Assembly (NCBI GenBank): GCA_016793505.1
Contig: JAEULW010000152.1
Span: 1 to 52,994 of the forward strand
Direction of reading: 5' to 3'
Origin: Methylobacteriaceae bacterium
Lineage (GTDB): Bacteria; Pseudomonadota; Alphaproteobacteria; Rhizobiales; Beijerinckiaceae
DNA length: 52,994 bases
Of the stretch, positions 1 through 11,262 are shown piece by piece; positions within the stretch are counted from its first letter, which is position 1; each line of letters begins with the position of its first letter. Below the pieces are notes generated by a model that was not told the DNA's origin, did no database searches, and worked only from the letters and a program-made list of their open reading frames with translations. Position numbers and translations under genes: made by a program.

Positions 1-60
1 AGCCGCATTCATCGGCCGATGCGACCATGGCCGGGGGCGTCCGCCGCCTCGCCGGTCGCG

Positions 61-101
61 CCGCGTTGTCGCGGCCCGCCGCGTTGTCGCGGCCCGCCGC
101 G
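61..101. repeat. 18-bp tandem repeat, about 2.3 copies
   Basis: The unit CCGCGTTGTCGCGGCCCG occurs exactly twice (61-78 and 79-96), followed by five more matching bases. It lies 40 bp upstream of the racemase start, in the stretch 1-141 where I see no convincing gene. It may be a simple slippage duplication. Confidence 0.7.
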
Positions 102-141
102 CCGTGCCATCCTGCCGGCAGCGAAAAAGCGGAGGGTTGGC

Positions 142-1290
142 ATGGGTCCGTTGCAGGGCGTCAGAATCGTCGAAATGTCGGGCATCGGCCCGGCGCCGTT
201 CTGCGGCATGTTGCTGGCCGATCTCGGCGCCGACGTGCTGCGCGTCGATCGGCTCGGCGGCTCGGGCCTCGGCTTCCCGATTGCGCCACGCTTCGACCTG
301 CTCAATCGCGGCAAGCGCGCCGCCGCGATCGACCTCAAGCGGCCCGAGGGCGTGGCGCTGGTCAAGAGGCTGATCGCCCGCGCCGACATGCTGATCGAAG
401 GTTTCCGCCCCGGCGTCATGGAGCGGCTCGGACTCGGCCCCGATGTGTGCTGCGCGCTCAACCCGCGGCTGATCCTCGGCCGCATGACCGGCTTCGGCCA
501 GACCGGGCCGATGAAGGATCAGGCCGGCCACGACATCAACTACATCGCCATGTCCGGCGCGCTCGCCGCGATCGGCGAGAAGGGCGGCGCGCCGCTGCCG
601 CCGATGAATCTCGTCGGCGATTTCGCCGGCGGCTCGCTCTACCTCGCCATGGGGCTGCTGGCGGCGCTGCACGAGGCCAAATCCTCCGGCCGCGGCCAGG
701 TGATCGACGCCGCCATGGTCGACGGCGTCGCCAGCCTGATGGCGATGGTCACCGGCTATCGCCAGGCCGGCATCTGGCGCAACGAGCGCGGCGCCAACGG
801 CGTCGACGGCGGCGCGCCGTGGTATGCGACCTACGCCACGGCCGACGGGCGCTATATGGCGGTCGGCGCCATCGAGGCGAAGTTCTACGCCGAGTTCCTC
901 GACAAGCTCGGTCTCGCCGGCGAGGCGCTGCCGAAGCAGAACGACATGCGCGGCTGGGACGTCCTGCGCGCCCGCTTCGCCGCCGCCTTCGCGACGAAGA
1001 CGCGCGACGAATGGGCGGCGATCTTCGCCCATGGCGACGCCTGCGTGACGCCGGTTCTCGACATGGACGAATGCATGCGCCATCCGCTCAATGTCGAACG
1101 CGGCAACCATGTCGCCGTCGACGGCGTCTCCGGCCCGGCGCCGGCGCCGAAATTCAGCCGCACGCCGGGCGCCGTGCGCTGCGGCGTGATGACGCCTGAA
1201 GCCGATACGCAGGCCGCGCTCGCCGATTGGGGGATCGCAGCGAGCGAATGCGCGCAGCTCGCCGAAGCGGGCGTCGTGCCGCGCGGCTGA
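142..1290 (+). CDS. CaiB/BaiF family protein, alpha-methylacyl-CoA racemase type
   Basis: Predicted 382-residue class III CoA-transferase-fold protein of the alpha-methylacyl-CoA racemase (AMACR) subfamily, which epimerises 2-methylacyl-CoA thioesters in the cytoplasm. His130 (in GHDINY), Asp160 (in NLVGDFAGG) and Glu245 (in VGAIEAKFY) match the catalytic His126, Asp156 and Glu241 of the mycobacterial racemase with a constant offset of four residues. I therefore prefer racemase over CoA-transferase. The ATG at 142 has GGAGGG nine bases upstream; the open frame extends further upstream but only through low-complexity sequence. The gene converges with the GGDEF-EAL gene, leaving 14 bp between them. 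The natural substrate is unknown and could be a branched acyl-CoA from a neighbouring catabolic route. Confidence 0.88.
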   Translation: MGPLQGVRIVEMSGIGPAPFCGMLLADLGADVLRVDRLGGSGLGFPIAPRFDLLNRGKRAAAIDLKRPEGVALVKRLIARADMLIEGFRPGVMERLGLGPDVCCALNPRLILGRMTGFGQTGPMKDQAGHDINYIAMSGALAAIGEKGGAPLPPMNLVGDFAGGSLYLAMGLLAALHEAKSSGRGQVIDAAMVDGVASLMAMVTGYRQAGIWRNERGANGVDGGAPWYATYATADGRYMAVGAIEAKFYAEFLDKLGLAGEALPKQNDMRGWDVLRARFAAAFATKTRDEWAAIFAHGDACVTPVLDMDECMRHPLNVERGNHVAVDGVSGPAPAPKFSRTPGAVRCGVMTPEADTQAALADWGIAASECAQLAEAGVVPRG

Positions 1291-1304
1291 GCCGCGCCGC
1301 GGCC

Positions 1305-3065
1305 TCAGCCCGCCGCCGCGATGCGCGACGACAGCTCCGCCTGCAGAGCGCGCGCGCCGATGCGGTTTCGCTCGGTCAGCCAGCCCTCGATCGCCGCGAC
1401 GGACATCGGCCGCCCGAACAGGAAACCCTGCACGCTGTCGCAGCCGATGGAGGCCAGAAAGGCGTATTGCTCGGCCGTTTCGATTCCCTCGGCCACGGCG
1501 CCGTGGCCGAGCGCATGCGCCATGTCGATGATCGCCTTGATGATGCTCTCGCTGCGCTGGTTGACGCCGATGTCGGCGGCGAGCGACCGGTCGATCTTCA
1601 GCATGTTGAAGCGCAGCCGCGCCAGCTGCGACAGGTTGGAGAAGCCGATGCCGAAATCGTCGATCGAAATCTGCAGCCCGACGTCCTGCAGCTGACGCAT
1701 CCGCGCGCTGACGGCGGGGAAGTCCGACATGATCAGCGATTCGGTGATCTCCAGTTCGATCATCGAGGCGGGCACATCGTGCTTCTTCAGGAGCGCCAGA
1801 ACGCCGGCGACGAAGTCGGGCGATTCGAACTGCAGCGGCGAGACGTTGACCGACACTCTCCAGTCGCGCCCCTCGTCGATCCAGCGCCGGCACTGCGCGA
1901 TCGCCAGATCGAGCACGCGCGCGCCGATCGCCGGCATCAACCCCGCCTGCTCGGCGACAGGCACGAAGCGCGAGGGCGCAATCTGCCCGCGCACGGGATG
2001 ACGCCAGCGCGCCAGCGCCTCGAAGCCGGCGCAATCCAGCGTGCGCGCGCACAGCCTGGGCTGGAACTCGACGGTCAGCGCCTCGGTGGCGATCGCCTCG
2101 CGCAGATCGGATTCGAGGCGGCTCTGTTCGACAGCCACGTCGCGCAGCCGGGCGTCGAACAGCACCGTGCGGTTCTTGCCCGATTCCTTGGCCGCATACA
2201 TCGCCAGATCGGCGAAGGTGAGCAGCTCCTTCGGATCGGCGCTGTCGAGCGGCGCGCGGGCGACGCCGACGCTCGCCCCGATCCGCACCTCGTTGTCGTC
2301 GATGTCGATCGGCCCGCCGATCTCGCGCACGATCGCCGCGCCGAGGCGCTCCAGCTCCGCCTCGTCGACGACGCCCGGCAGCAGCGCGACGAATTCGTCG
2401 CCGGCGAAGCGCACGAGCACGACATCCTCCGGCGGCCGGTTGCACAATTCGCCGAACGGCGTGGTGCAGGTGTCGATCTGATCGGGCCTGCGCCCGAGCC
2501 CGGCGACGATGCGCAGGCTGACGCTCTTCAGCACGGCGTCGCCGGCGGCGTGGCCCAGCGTGTCGTTCACCTTCTTGAACCCGTCGAGATCGATGAAGAC
2601 GACGGCGCCCTGGCCGGGCTGCGCGGCGGACGTGAAATGGCCGAGCATATGCGTCAGCACGGCGCGGTTCGGCAGCCCGGTCACCGGATCGGTATAGGCG
2701 AGCACGTTCATCCGCACGATGTTCGAATTCAGCCGCCCGACCATCTTGCGGAAGCTGTCGGCGAGGCCGCCGACCTCGCAGGCGCAATCGACCTCGACCG
2801 GCGTCTGGAAATCGCCGGCGACCAACGCCTCGGTGCTCTTGCGCAGCGCCACGATCTGCGCCGTCAGCTTGCGCGCGGCGAGCCACGTGACGGCCGTCGG
2901 CAGCGCGATCGCGCCGAGGCTGAGCGCCAGCATGGCGCCGGCCGAGTCCGGCCCCTCGGAGCGCGTCCAGAGCGCGGCGTGCCCGGCGACCAGCAAGCCG
3001 GTCAGAACGGCTGAAAGCAGCGCAAACCGGTTCGCAATGCTGTTCAGGCCGCGGCCCTTCGCCAT
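1305..3065 (-). CDS. Membrane-anchored GGDEF-EAL cyclic-di-GMP protein
   Basis: Predicted 586-residue signalling protein. Two hydrophobic N-terminal segments (about residues 12-31 and 44-64) flank a short loop, followed by a HAMP-like linker, a GGDEF domain (about 115-315) and an EAL domain (about 330-575). The cyclase signature is AGDEF at about residue 221, a variant usually compatible with activity. A short Cys- and Pro-containing insertion precedes it, and there is no RxxD inhibitory site in the expected place. The EAL motif (FEALARWRHP, about residue 349) and a DDFGIGFSNLS motif are present, so phosphodiesterase activity is plausible. Adjacent ATGs occur at 3068 and 3065; GGAG is better spaced from 3065. 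No sensory domain is recognisable beyond the membrane region. Confidence 0.92.
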   Translation of the reverse strand: MAKGRGLNSIANRFALLSAVLTGLLVAGHAALWTRSEGPDSAGAMLALSLGAIALPTAVTWLAARKLTAQIVALRKSTEALVAGDFQTPVEVDCACEVGGLADSFRKMVGRLNSNIVRMNVLAYTDPVTGLPNRAVLTHMLGHFTSAAQPGQGAVVFIDLDGFKKVNDTLGHAAGDAVLKSVSLRIVAGLGRRPDQIDTCTTPFGELCNRPPEDVVLVRFAGDEFVALLPGVVDEAELERLGAAIVREIGGPIDIDDNEVRIGASVGVARAPLDSADPKELLTFADLAMYAAKESGKNRTVLFDARLRDVAVEQSRLESDLREAIATEALTVEFQPRLCARTLDCAGFEALARWRHPVRGQIAPSRFVPVAEQAGLMPAIGARVLDLAIAQCRRWIDEGRDWRVSVNVSPLQFESPDFVAGVLALLKKHDVPASMIELEITESLIMSDFPAVSARMRQLQDVGLQISIDDFGIGFSNLSQLARLRFNMLKIDRSLAADIGVNQRSESIIKAIIDMAHALGHGAVAEGIETAEQYAFLASIGCDSVQGFLFGRPMSVAAIEGWLTERNRIGARALQAELSSRIAAAG

Positions 3066-3225
3066 CATCGTCTCCAGTCGCCAGCGCGCGCGGCGACAGG
3101 CCACACTAGCGGCCAAAGCATTGACGAAATCTCAGGATGATCGTCGAAGCCTCGCGCTGCGGCAGCGTCGTCGCCCGCGGCTAACAGATCCTTGCGGCGA
3201 TCGGCGAAATTCGCGGCAAACCGCG

Positions 3226-4398
3226 TCAATCCACAGGCGTCGCATAGAGGCGGCGGCCGCCGACCCTGATCTCGATGTCGAGCAGGTAGGGCCGCGCAGC
3301 CGCCAGATCGACGTCGACTCCGAGACCGGGGCGCTCGGGCGCGCGCACCGCGCCCTCGGCGCCGGGCGCGAGCGGCGTTCCGCAGAAGGCGGTGGCGACC
3401 GGCTTCGGCTTCACCGGATATTCGCAGATCTCGCATTCCTCGAATCCGGCGTAGGGCTGCAGCGAGGCGGACAGCGCCAGATGCGACGTGAAGGTGTGGT
3501 TGACATAGGTGACGCCGCGCGCCCGGGCATGATCGGCGACTGCGCGCGCCGGGCCGAGCCCGCCGATGCGCCCGCAGTCGATCTGCACGAAGCCGATCTT
3601 GCCGTAGTCGATGAGATGCTTCGCCATGAAGACGTTGTGCGCCGCCTCGCCGCCCGCCAGCCGCACCCGCGAGCGCCCCGCCAGCGCGCCGTAGCTCTCG
3701 TAGGAATGGCCGTGGAACGGCTCTTCCAGCCAATGCGCCCGCGCCTGTTCGAGCGCCGGCAGGCGGCGCGCCGCGGCTTCGACATCCTCGCCATAGATTT
3801 GTCCGACGTCGACCAGCAGCACGCCGTCCTCGCCGATGCCTTCGCGCGCGGCGACGAAATGATCGCGATCGACCGCCTCGCCGAAACGTCCGATCGGCCC
3901 CCAGCCGAACTTCACCGCGCGGAAACCGGCGGCGCGCTGCGCCCGTCCGAAGTCCAGCGTCTGTTGCGGCGTGTCGCCGAACAGCTGCGAGGCGTAGGGC
4001 GTGCGCGGCAGCGATCGCGCATGGCCGAGCAGCGACCAGGCCGGCGCCTGCCGCGCCTTGCCGAGCAGATCCCACAGCGCCATCTCGACGCCCGACCAGC
4101 AATGCGCCGCCTGCAACAGGTCCATCGAATCATAGGCGACGGCCTGCGCCATGCGGCGGATGTCGTCGGGCCCGTCGAGCCGCTCGCCGAGCACCGAGGC
4201 GCCGACCGGCCGGCACACGCCATGCGACATCGGGCAGACGAAGGCGGCGATGGTCGGCAGCGGCGCCGCCTCGCATTCGCCATAGCCGACATGCCCGCCG
4301 CCGGCCGCGCGCACCAGCAGCACGTCCTGGCTGCCGTCCGCCTCGGTCGTCACCTCGGGCATCGCGTAGTAGAAGAAATCCACCTGCTCGATCTTCAT
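3226..4398 (-). CDS. Mandelate racemase/muconate lactonizing-type enolase-superfamily enzyme (copy 1)
   Basis: Predicted 390-residue enzyme that would abstract the alpha proton of a carboxylate substrate, giving racemisation or dehydration. Mg2+ ligands appear as Asp in LVDVG, Glu in LEEP and Glu in AGGEAA. The acid/base Asp lies in QIDCGRIGG and the His in NHTFTSH. The usual KxK motif reads K-F-G (AVKFGWGP), so the second Lys is missing. The second enolase-superfamily protein in this window (13146-14315) shares this KxGWGPxG signature, so the two look like paralogues. The ATG at 4398 has GAAGGA seven bases upstream. It is the last gene of an eight-gene operon and follows the MlrC-like gene by 11 bp. 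Substrate unknown. Confidence 0.86.
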   Translation of the reverse strand: MKIEQVDFFYYAMPEVTTEADGSQDVLLVRAAGGGHVGYGECEAAPLPTIAAFVCPMSHGVCRPVGASVLGERLDGPDDIRRMAQAVAYDSMDLLQAAHCWSGVEMALWDLLGKARQAPAWSLLGHARSLPRTPYASQLFGDTPQQTLDFGRAQRAAGFRAVKFGWGPIGRFGEAVDRDHFVAAREGIGEDGVLLVDVGQIYGEDVEAAARRLPALEQARAHWLEEPFHGHSYESYGALAGRSRVRLAGGEAAHNVFMAKHLIDYGKIGFVQIDCGRIGGLGPARAVADHARARGVTYVNHTFTSHLALSASLQPYAGFEECEICEYPVKPKPVATAFCGTPLAPGAEGAVRAPERPGLGVDVDLAAARPYLLDIEIRVGGRRLYATPVD

Positions 4399-4409
4399 GG
4401 CGCGATCCT

Positions 4410-5906
4410 TCAATGACGGCGATACAGCGTCGCCTTGGGGCTGAAGACGACGTCGTCGTCGAGCGGGAACATCGGCCGCGCGCAGATCGTGTGGCCGAGG
4501 CTGCGCAGATTGGCCGAGGTCGCGCCCGGCGCGTCGATGTTGAAGTTCTTCTCGCACCAGGCGTCGTACATGTGATGCTCGGTGTGCGGCGACTTGACCA
4601 CGACGAGATCGAAGTCCCGCGGATCGAGCCCGTTCGCGTAATACATCGCGCGGTCGAACAGGCTGAGCGTCTTCGAGAAAACGACGACTGTGAAGGTGTC
4701 GAAGGTGAGCACCGCCGTCGGCCCGGCGTCGAGACCGATCTTCATCGTCTCGAGTCGCGACTTGCCGTCCGACAGGAGCTGAACGCGCGCCTTGACGCGC
4801 ATCGGCGTGAAGCGGCGCCGGTCGAGCGAACCGCCGAGATCGACCTCGATCGTCGCGCCGACGCCGGCGCGATGCGCCGCCGCCGCGGCCGGCGCGTCGA
4901 CGATCTGGGCGAGCGCGCGCCTGTCATAGCCCTGCGCCTTCAGCGCGGCGAGAATGACGTTGGAATCGCCGGTTGCGCCGGACGAGGTGGCGTCGGCGGC
5001 GTCGGTGAAGACGACCGGCCGGCGGATCGTCCGCGCCTGCGCTATGGCGCGATCGAGGCCGATCAGCTTGCCCTGCATGCGATGACGCTGCGGCCAGAAT
5101 TCCTGCGCCAGCCGCAGCGCCTCGCGCTCGGCCGCGGCGGAGTCGCCGTCGCACGCCACGATCGTCTGCGAGCACAGCTCCGGCACGTCGGTGAAGGGAT
5201 TGCCGATCATCACGCCGGCGGCCAGCGCCGTTCCATCGCGCTCCAGCCTCTGCGCCTCGCGGATGATGTCGCCATAGCAGCCCGACTTGGTGACGAGCTC
5301 GTCGCCGCGCACCAGCGCGGGAATGACGACGCGGGCGATGACGCTATGCGTCGGCCGCGTCATCAGCCGCGTCAGACAGCGCGCGGCGCGTTCGCCCGTG
5401 TCGGCGAAATCGACATGCGGATAGGTGTGGTAGATGGCGAGCCCGTCGATCTGCCGCAGCATCTTGTCGGTGAGGATCCCGTGCAGATCGAGCGAGACGA
5501 CAATCGGGATCTGCGGGCCGACGATGGCGCGCGTCGCCTCGAGCAGATGGCCCTCCGGATCGAGTTCGCCATCGGCGCCCATCGCGCCGTGCAGCGAGAA
5601 ATAGACGCCGTCGACGCCGCCCGCCGCGGCGGCGCGCGCCGCTGCGATGACCTCGCCCGACAGCCGCGCCCAGCCAGGCGCCGAGAGCAGGCCGGCCGAG
5701 CCGGCCCGCGCGGCGATGGCGAAGACCGGCGTCATGCCGGCCGCTGCGAACACCGGCAGCGCGCCGCCGAGCGCCGTGTTGAGCCCGGCCTGCGCCAGCA
5801 TCTCATCGCCGCGCTCGATATGGAAATTCTCGTAGCCGGACGGCACGGGATTGAAGGAGGAGATCTCCTGCATGCATTCGACGATCAGAACGCGCTTTGC
5901 GGTCAT
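4410..5906 (-). CDS. MlrC-like M81 family metallopeptidase
   Basis: Predicted 498-residue protein, about normal length for the M81/MlrC family, whose founder hydrolyses linearised microcystin and its tetrapeptide product. Likely metal ligands are visible as Asp and His in SLDLHG and His in YHTYPHVD; the C-terminal MlrC domain includes [16 protein letters not shown]. Most M81 proteins have no known substrate, so microcystin degradation should not be assumed. Its start codon overlaps the stop of the upstream ATPase gene by 4 bp (ATGA), tying it tightly to the peptide-type ABC importer. That suggests it acts in the cytoplasm on an imported peptide or N-acyl amino acid derivative. Confidence 0.88.
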   Translation of the reverse strand: MTAKRVLIVECMQEISSFNPVPSGYENFHIERGDEMLAQAGLNTALGGALPVFAAAGMTPVFAIAARAGSAGLLSAPGWARLSGEVIAAARAAAAGGVDGVYFSLHGAMGADGELDPEGHLLEATRAIVGPQIPIVVSLDLHGILTDKMLRQIDGLAIYHTYPHVDFADTGERAARCLTRLMTRPTHSVIARVVIPALVRGDELVTKSGCYGDIIREAQRLERDGTALAAGVMIGNPFTDVPELCSQTIVACDGDSAAAEREALRLAQEFWPQRHRMQGKLIGLDRAIAQARTIRRPVVFTDAADATSSGATGDSNVILAALKAQGYDRRALAQIVDAPAAAAAHRAGVGATIEVDLGGSLDRRRFTPMRVKARVQLLSDGKSRLETMKIGLDAGPTAVLTFDTFTVVVFSKTLSLFDRAMYYANGLDPRDFDLVVVKSPHTEHHMYDAWCEKNFNIDAPGATSANLRSLGHTICARPMFPLDDDVVFSPKATLYRRH

Positions 5907-6903
5907 GGCGATGACTCCTTCAGATAGGGCGCCGAGCCGTCGGCGACGCGCAGGCAGGCGACGCTGCGCCCGGTTGCGTCGCCGACGAGCGGCGGATCGG
6001 CGGCGCGGCAACGCGCCTCTGCGAAGGCGCAGCGCGAGGCGAAGCGGCAGCCCGGCAGCGCGGCGGTCGGGCTCGGCGGATCGCCCTGCAGCCGCAGCCG
6101 GGCCCGCCGCTGCGCGGGATGATCGACCGGATAGGCGGCGAGCAGCGCGCGCGTGTAGGGGTGCCGCGGCGCTGCAAAAAGCTGCGCCGCCGGCGCGATC
6201 TCGACGATGCGGCCGAGATACATCACCGCGATGCGGTCGCTGATGTGGCGCACGATCGCCAGATTGTGCGAGATGAACAGATAGGTCAGGCCGAGCGCGC
6301 GCTGCAGATCGCGCATCAGATTGACGATCTGCGCCTGCACCGAGACGTCGAGCGCCGACACCGCCTCGTCGGCGACGATGAACTCCGGTTCGAGCGCCAG
6401 CGCCCGCGCGATGCCGATGCGCTGGCGCTGCCCGCCGGAGAACTCGTGCGGATAGCGCCGCCCGGACTCGCGCGGCAGGCCCACCTGATCGAGCAGCGTC
6501 GCCAGCCGCGCCGCGCGCGCCGCCGCGTCGCCGACGCCATGCACGATCAGCGGCTCGCAGATGATGTCGCCGACGCGCATGCGCGGATTGAGCGAGCCGT
6601 AAGGGTCCTGGAAGATGATCTGCATCGCCCGCCGGCGCGCCCGCATCGCGCCCGCATCGAGTCGCTCGATCGGTTCGCCGCGATGCAGGACCGAGCCCGC
6701 CGTCGGCTCGATCAGCCGCAGCAGCAGCCGGCCTGTGGTCGATTTGCCGCAACCCGATTCGCCGACGAGGCCCAGCGTCTCGCCCGGCGCGATCGCAAGA
6801 TCGACGCCGTCGACGGCGCGCACCGGAGGACGGCGCGGCGAAAACAGGCGCCGTCGCGCCGCAAAATGCCGCGTCAGCCCGCGCGCCTCGATCAGCGGCG
6901 CGG

Positions 6904-6907
<4 letters not shown>
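5903..6907 (-). CDS. Peptide-type ABC transporter ATP-binding protein (DppF/OppF type)
   Basis: Predicted 334-residue ATPase. Walker A is GESGCGKST, the signature is [14 protein letters not shown], Walker B lies in [12 protein letters not shown], and the C-terminal Cys-containing oligopeptide-transporter tail ([10 protein letters not shown]) is present. It energises import together with the second ATPase and two permeases just upstream. It starts with GTG, overlapping the upstream gene's stop by 4 bp (GTGA). Family membership is certain; the imported solute (di- or oligopeptide, or another amide) is inferred only from family and neighbours. Confidence 0.95.
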
Positions 6908-7865
<958 letters not shown>

Positions 7866-7869
<4 letters not shown>

Positions 7870-8744
7870 CTGAGCGGCGTCCGCAGTCGCGGATCGAGCA
7901 CGTCGCGCAGCCCGTCGCCCATCAGGTTGAGCCCGAGCACGCTGACGACGATGGCGAGGCCCGGCGCCAGCGTGATCCACGGCGCCTCGAGAATGAAGTC
8001 GCGCCCGTTGGCGATGATCGCGCCGAAGGTCGGCGTCGGCGGCGGCGGCCCGACTCCGATATAGGACAGCACCGCCTCGTTGAGGATGGCGATGGCGAAG
8101 ACATAGGTCAGCCGCACGATCAGCGGCGCCAGCGAATTGGCGAGCACGTGGCGCACAAGGATGCGCGCATGACTCGCGCCGATCGCCCGCGCCGCCTCGA
8201 CATAGTCCATCTCGCGCGCCACCAGCGCCGCGGCGCGCACGACGCGCGCGGTGTGCGGCGTCGCCGCGATCGACAGCGCGATGATGACGTTGGTCACCGA
8301 TCCGCCGAGCGTGGCGCTGATGGCGATCGCCAGAATGATCGGCGGAAACGCCATGAACGCGTCCATCAGCCGCATGATCGGCCCGTCGAGCGCGCGGAAG
8401 TAGCCGGCGACGGCGCCGATCGCCGTGCCGGCGAGTCCGGTGACGATCATCACGGCGAGACCGATGAGCAGCGACAGGCGCGCCCCGTGCATGACGCGCG
8501 AAAGAATGTCGCGGCCGAAATGATCCGTGCCGAGCCAGTAGGTCGCGCCGGGCGCCGTCATGCGCGCCCGCGCCGAGCCGCGCAGCGGATCGAAAGGCGC
8601 GAGCCAGTCCGCGCTGATCGCCAGCGCCGCCATCGCCGCGAGCAGCGCCGCGCCGAGCATGAAGGACGGGTTGGCGCGCAGCCGCGCCGCGAGTTCGCGC
8701 CATGGGCGCGACGGCGGGCGCGCGGCTGCGGCGAGCGCGCTCAT
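7866..8744 (-). CDS. Peptide-type ABC transporter permease (DppC/OppC type)
   Basis: Predicted 292-residue inner-membrane permease. The N-terminal OppC-like segment with one membrane helix (about residues 28-48) is followed by the [13 protein letters not shown] motif typical of DppC proteins. The permease domain has about five further helices and an EAA-type loop around [16 protein letters not shown]. The start at 8744 overlaps the DppB-type stop by 4 bp. It should form the channel together with the DppB-type subunit. Confidence 0.95.
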
Positions 8745-9685
8745 TCCAGCCGCACGCGCGGGTCGACCGCCGCATAGAGAATGTCGACGACGAGATTGAC
8801 GGCGAGATAGACGAGCGCAAGGAACAGCAGCCCGCCCTGGATCACCGGGAAGTCGCGCGACAGCACCGCGCCGATGATCAGCCGCCCGACGCCGGGTATG
8901 GCGAACACCTGCTCGGTGACGACGGCGTTGCCGAGCAGCGCGCCGACCATGATGCCCATCACCGTGACGATCGGCACCAGCGCGTTGCCGAGCGCGTGCC
9001 GCGTCAGCACGCGCGATTCGGGCAGGCCCTTGGCGCGCGCCGTGCGCACATAATCCTGGCCGAGCGTCTCCAGCATCGCCGAGCGCGTCATGCGCGCGAT
9101 GAAGCCCATCTGCACACAGGCCAGCGTGAAGGCCGGCAGCGTCACATGCCGCGCCCATCGCCACGGACTCTCGGTGAACGGCACGTAGCCGCCGGCCGGA
9201 AACAGGCCCGAACCGACGGCGAGAGTCCAGATCAGCACCAGCCCGAGCCAGAATTCCGGGATCGACAGGCCGAGCAGCGCCAGCGTCATCAGCGAGCGAT
9301 CGGCCGCCCGTCCGTGGCGGATCGCCGCCAGCGCGCCGGCCGCGACGCCGAGCGCCGTCGCCAGCGCGAAGGCGAGCGCGGCGAGCGACAGCGTCACCGG
9401 CAGGCGCTCCAGAATGGCCTCGGTCACGCCGCGATCGAGCAGCAGCGAGCGCCCCAGATCGCCATGCAGCAGCCGCCAGTACCAGTCCGCCATGCGCGCC
9501 GGAAACGGCTTGTCGAGGCCGAGTTCGCGGCGGATGCGCTCGATCGCCTCGGGCGTGGCGCTGGCGTCGAGGAAGACGGACGCCGGGTCGCCCGGCACGA
9601 GCCAGAGCAACCCGAAGGTGATGAGCGAGACGAGCAGCAGCACCGGGATCGACGCCGCCGCCCGCCGCAACGCGAAGCCCAGCAT
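8741..9685 (-). CDS. Peptide-type ABC transporter permease (DppB/OppB type)
   Basis: Predicted 314-residue permease. A first helix at residues 7-31 precedes the WLVPGDP motif characteristic of DppB N-termini. The cytoplasmic EAA loop is seen in [17 protein letters not shown], and PGVGRLI lies near the C-terminus. It sits 25 bp downstream of the solute-binding protein gene and overlaps the DppC-type gene by 4 bp, so the five transporter genes form one transcription unit. Confidence 0.95.
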   Translation of the reverse strand: MLGFALRRAAASIPVLLLVSLITFGLLWLVPGDPASVFLDASATPEAIERIRRELGLDKPFPARMADWYWRLLHGDLGRSLLLDRGVTEAILERLPVTLSLAALAFALATALGVAAGALAAIRHGRAADRSLMTLALLGLSIPEFWLGLVLIWTLAVGSGLFPAGGYVPFTESPWRWARHVTLPAFTLACVQMGFIARMTRSAMLETLGQDYVRTARAKGLPESRVLTRHALGNALVPIVTVMGIMVGALLGNAVVTEQVFAIPGVGRLIIGAVLSRDFPVIQGGLLFLALVYLAVNLVVDILYAAVDPRVRLE

Positions 9686-9710
9686 GACGGCGCGCCGGTT
9701 CCCGCGTCGC

Positions 9711-11234
9711 CTATTCGAGCCACACGCCCCACATGCGCGGGATGCGATACGGCTTGAAGTTCTTCAGCTTCGCCGAGGCGATCTGGAACAGGCCGTAATC
9801 GCCGAGATTGAGCGCCACCGCCTCGTCGCGCATCAGATCCTGGAAGGAGTCGAAGATCTTCTGCTGTTCCTCGGGCTTCATCTCGCTGTTGATGCGATCG
9901 AACATCGCGTCGATGCGCGGATCGGCCTTGCGTTGAGACGTGCCCTTCACCCACGGCGAGATCACGGACGCCGGCCCCTCGAACGGCTCGATGCCGAAGC
10001 CGTGCGTCCAGAAATTCCAGCCTTCGTCGGTGAAGCCGATCTTCGACACCGTCGGCCAGTCGGCGACCTTGATGTCGATGGCGACGCCGATCGCCTGCAA
10101 CTGCTGCTGCATCACCGTGGCGACGTCGACATTGGGTCGGAAGCTGTCGACGATGAAGGTCAGCTTTTCGCCCTTGTAGCCGGATTTGGCCAGCGCCGCC
10201 TTGGCGGCGGTCGCGTCGCGCTTCCACGCCCCCCGGTCGCGATGGAAGGGCGAGCCGGGATAGACCCAGGCGTGATCGAGCTTGTAGATGTCGGGATAGG
10301 CGATGGCCATGATCTCGTCGGGATCGAGCGCCAGCGCCACGGCGCGGCGGAAGTCGGCGTTGGCGCCCGGCGCCTGCGCATGGTTGAACTTCACCACCTG
10401 CAGCGCGAAGGGCAGAACCTTGACGATCTGGAAGGCGGCGTTGCCGGCAAGGCGCTTGGCGGTGGGCCCGTCCGCCGTTTCGTTGAAATGCGATTCGCCC
10501 GATTCCAGCGCCGCCGTCCGCGCCCCCGCCTCCGGCACGAAGCGGAACGTCACCGAATTGACATGCACGATCTTGGCGCCGGCGAAGCCGTCGCGCTCCT
10601 TGTAGGCGGGGTTCGGAACATAGTCGGCGAATTTCTCGAGCTTGACGTGGCTGTCGGGCTTGTAGTCGACGAACTTGAATGGCCCGGTGCCGATCGGCCG
10701 CGCCTGGCCGCCGGGCTTGGCGGCTTCCTCCGCCGGCATGATGGCGATCGGCGAACGCGGGCTCGACAGATTGCCGAGGAAGGTCGACTGCACGCTCTTG
10801 AGCTTGACCACGACCTTGCCCGGCCCGTCCGCGGCGATCGTATCCACCGCCGCCAGCAGCGTCGCCGACGCGCCGACCTTGCGGAAGCGTTCGAGCGAGG
10901 CGACGACGTCCTCCGAGGTCAGCGCCTTGCCGTTGTGGAACTTCACGCCCTGGCGCAGCGTGAAGACATAGGTGAGCCCGTCGGCCGACACCTCGACGCC
11001 GGTCGCCAGATCGGGCACCGGCTTGGCGGTCTCGTCGCGCGCATAGAGAGTCTCGAAAATGTGCAGATTGACGTTGCGCGCCACCTGCGCCGAGGAGACA
11101 TGCGCATCGAGCGAGGGCGGCGCCTGCACCATCGTGATCACGATGTCGCCGCCGGCCTTCTGCGCGGCGGCGGGCCAGGCGGCGAAAGCCGCCAGGCCCG
11201 CGACGACGGCCGTCAGACGGAAATGTTGCGTCAT
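9711..11234 (-). CDS. Solute-binding protein of peptide-type ABC transporter (SBP family 5)
   Basis: Predicted 507-residue periplasmic receptor with a Sec signal peptide ending near AWPAAAQ (about residue 25). Typical family-5 features follow: ETLYARDETAKPVPDLA, then LTYVFTLRQGVKFHNGKAL, and a large two-lobe body. It delivers solute to the DppB/C-type permeases. It is preceded by the M14 deacylase gene at a distance of 28 bp, within the same leftward operon. The bound ligand cannot be read from the sequence, since members of this family bind peptides, opines, nickel chelates and other amides. Confidence 0.94.
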   Translation of the reverse strand: MTQHFRLTAVVAGLAAFAAWPAAAQKAGGDIVITMVQAPPSLDAHVSSAQVARNVNLHIFETLYARDETAKPVPDLATGVEVSADGLTYVFTLRQGVKFHNGKALTSEDVVASLERFRKVGASATLLAAVDTIAADGPGKVVVKLKSVQSTFLGNLSSPRSPIAIMPAEEAAKPGGQARPIGTGPFKFVDYKPDSHVKLEKFADYVPNPAYKERDGFAGAKIVHVNSVTFRFVPEAGARTAALESGESHFNETADGPTAKRLAGNAAFQIVKVLPFALQVVKFNHAQAPGANADFRRAVALALDPDEIMAIAYPDIYKLDHAWVYPGSPFHRDRGAWKRDATAAKAALAKSGYKGEKLTFIVDSFRPNVDVATVMQQQLQAIGVAIDIKVADWPTVSKIGFTDEGWNFWTHGFGIEPFEGPASVISPWVKGTSQRKADPRIDAMFDRINSEMKPEEQQKIFDSFQDLMRDEAVALNLGDYGLFQIASAKLKNFKPYRIPRMWGVWLE

Positions 11235-11262
11235 GGTCGCCTCCCTCGAACGGCCCGTCGCG

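Noticed and set aside
4410-5906. Microcystin degradation from the MlrC-like gene
   Set aside because: No mlrA, mlrB or mlrD-type genes are nearby, and M81 proteins are widespread with other or unknown roles.
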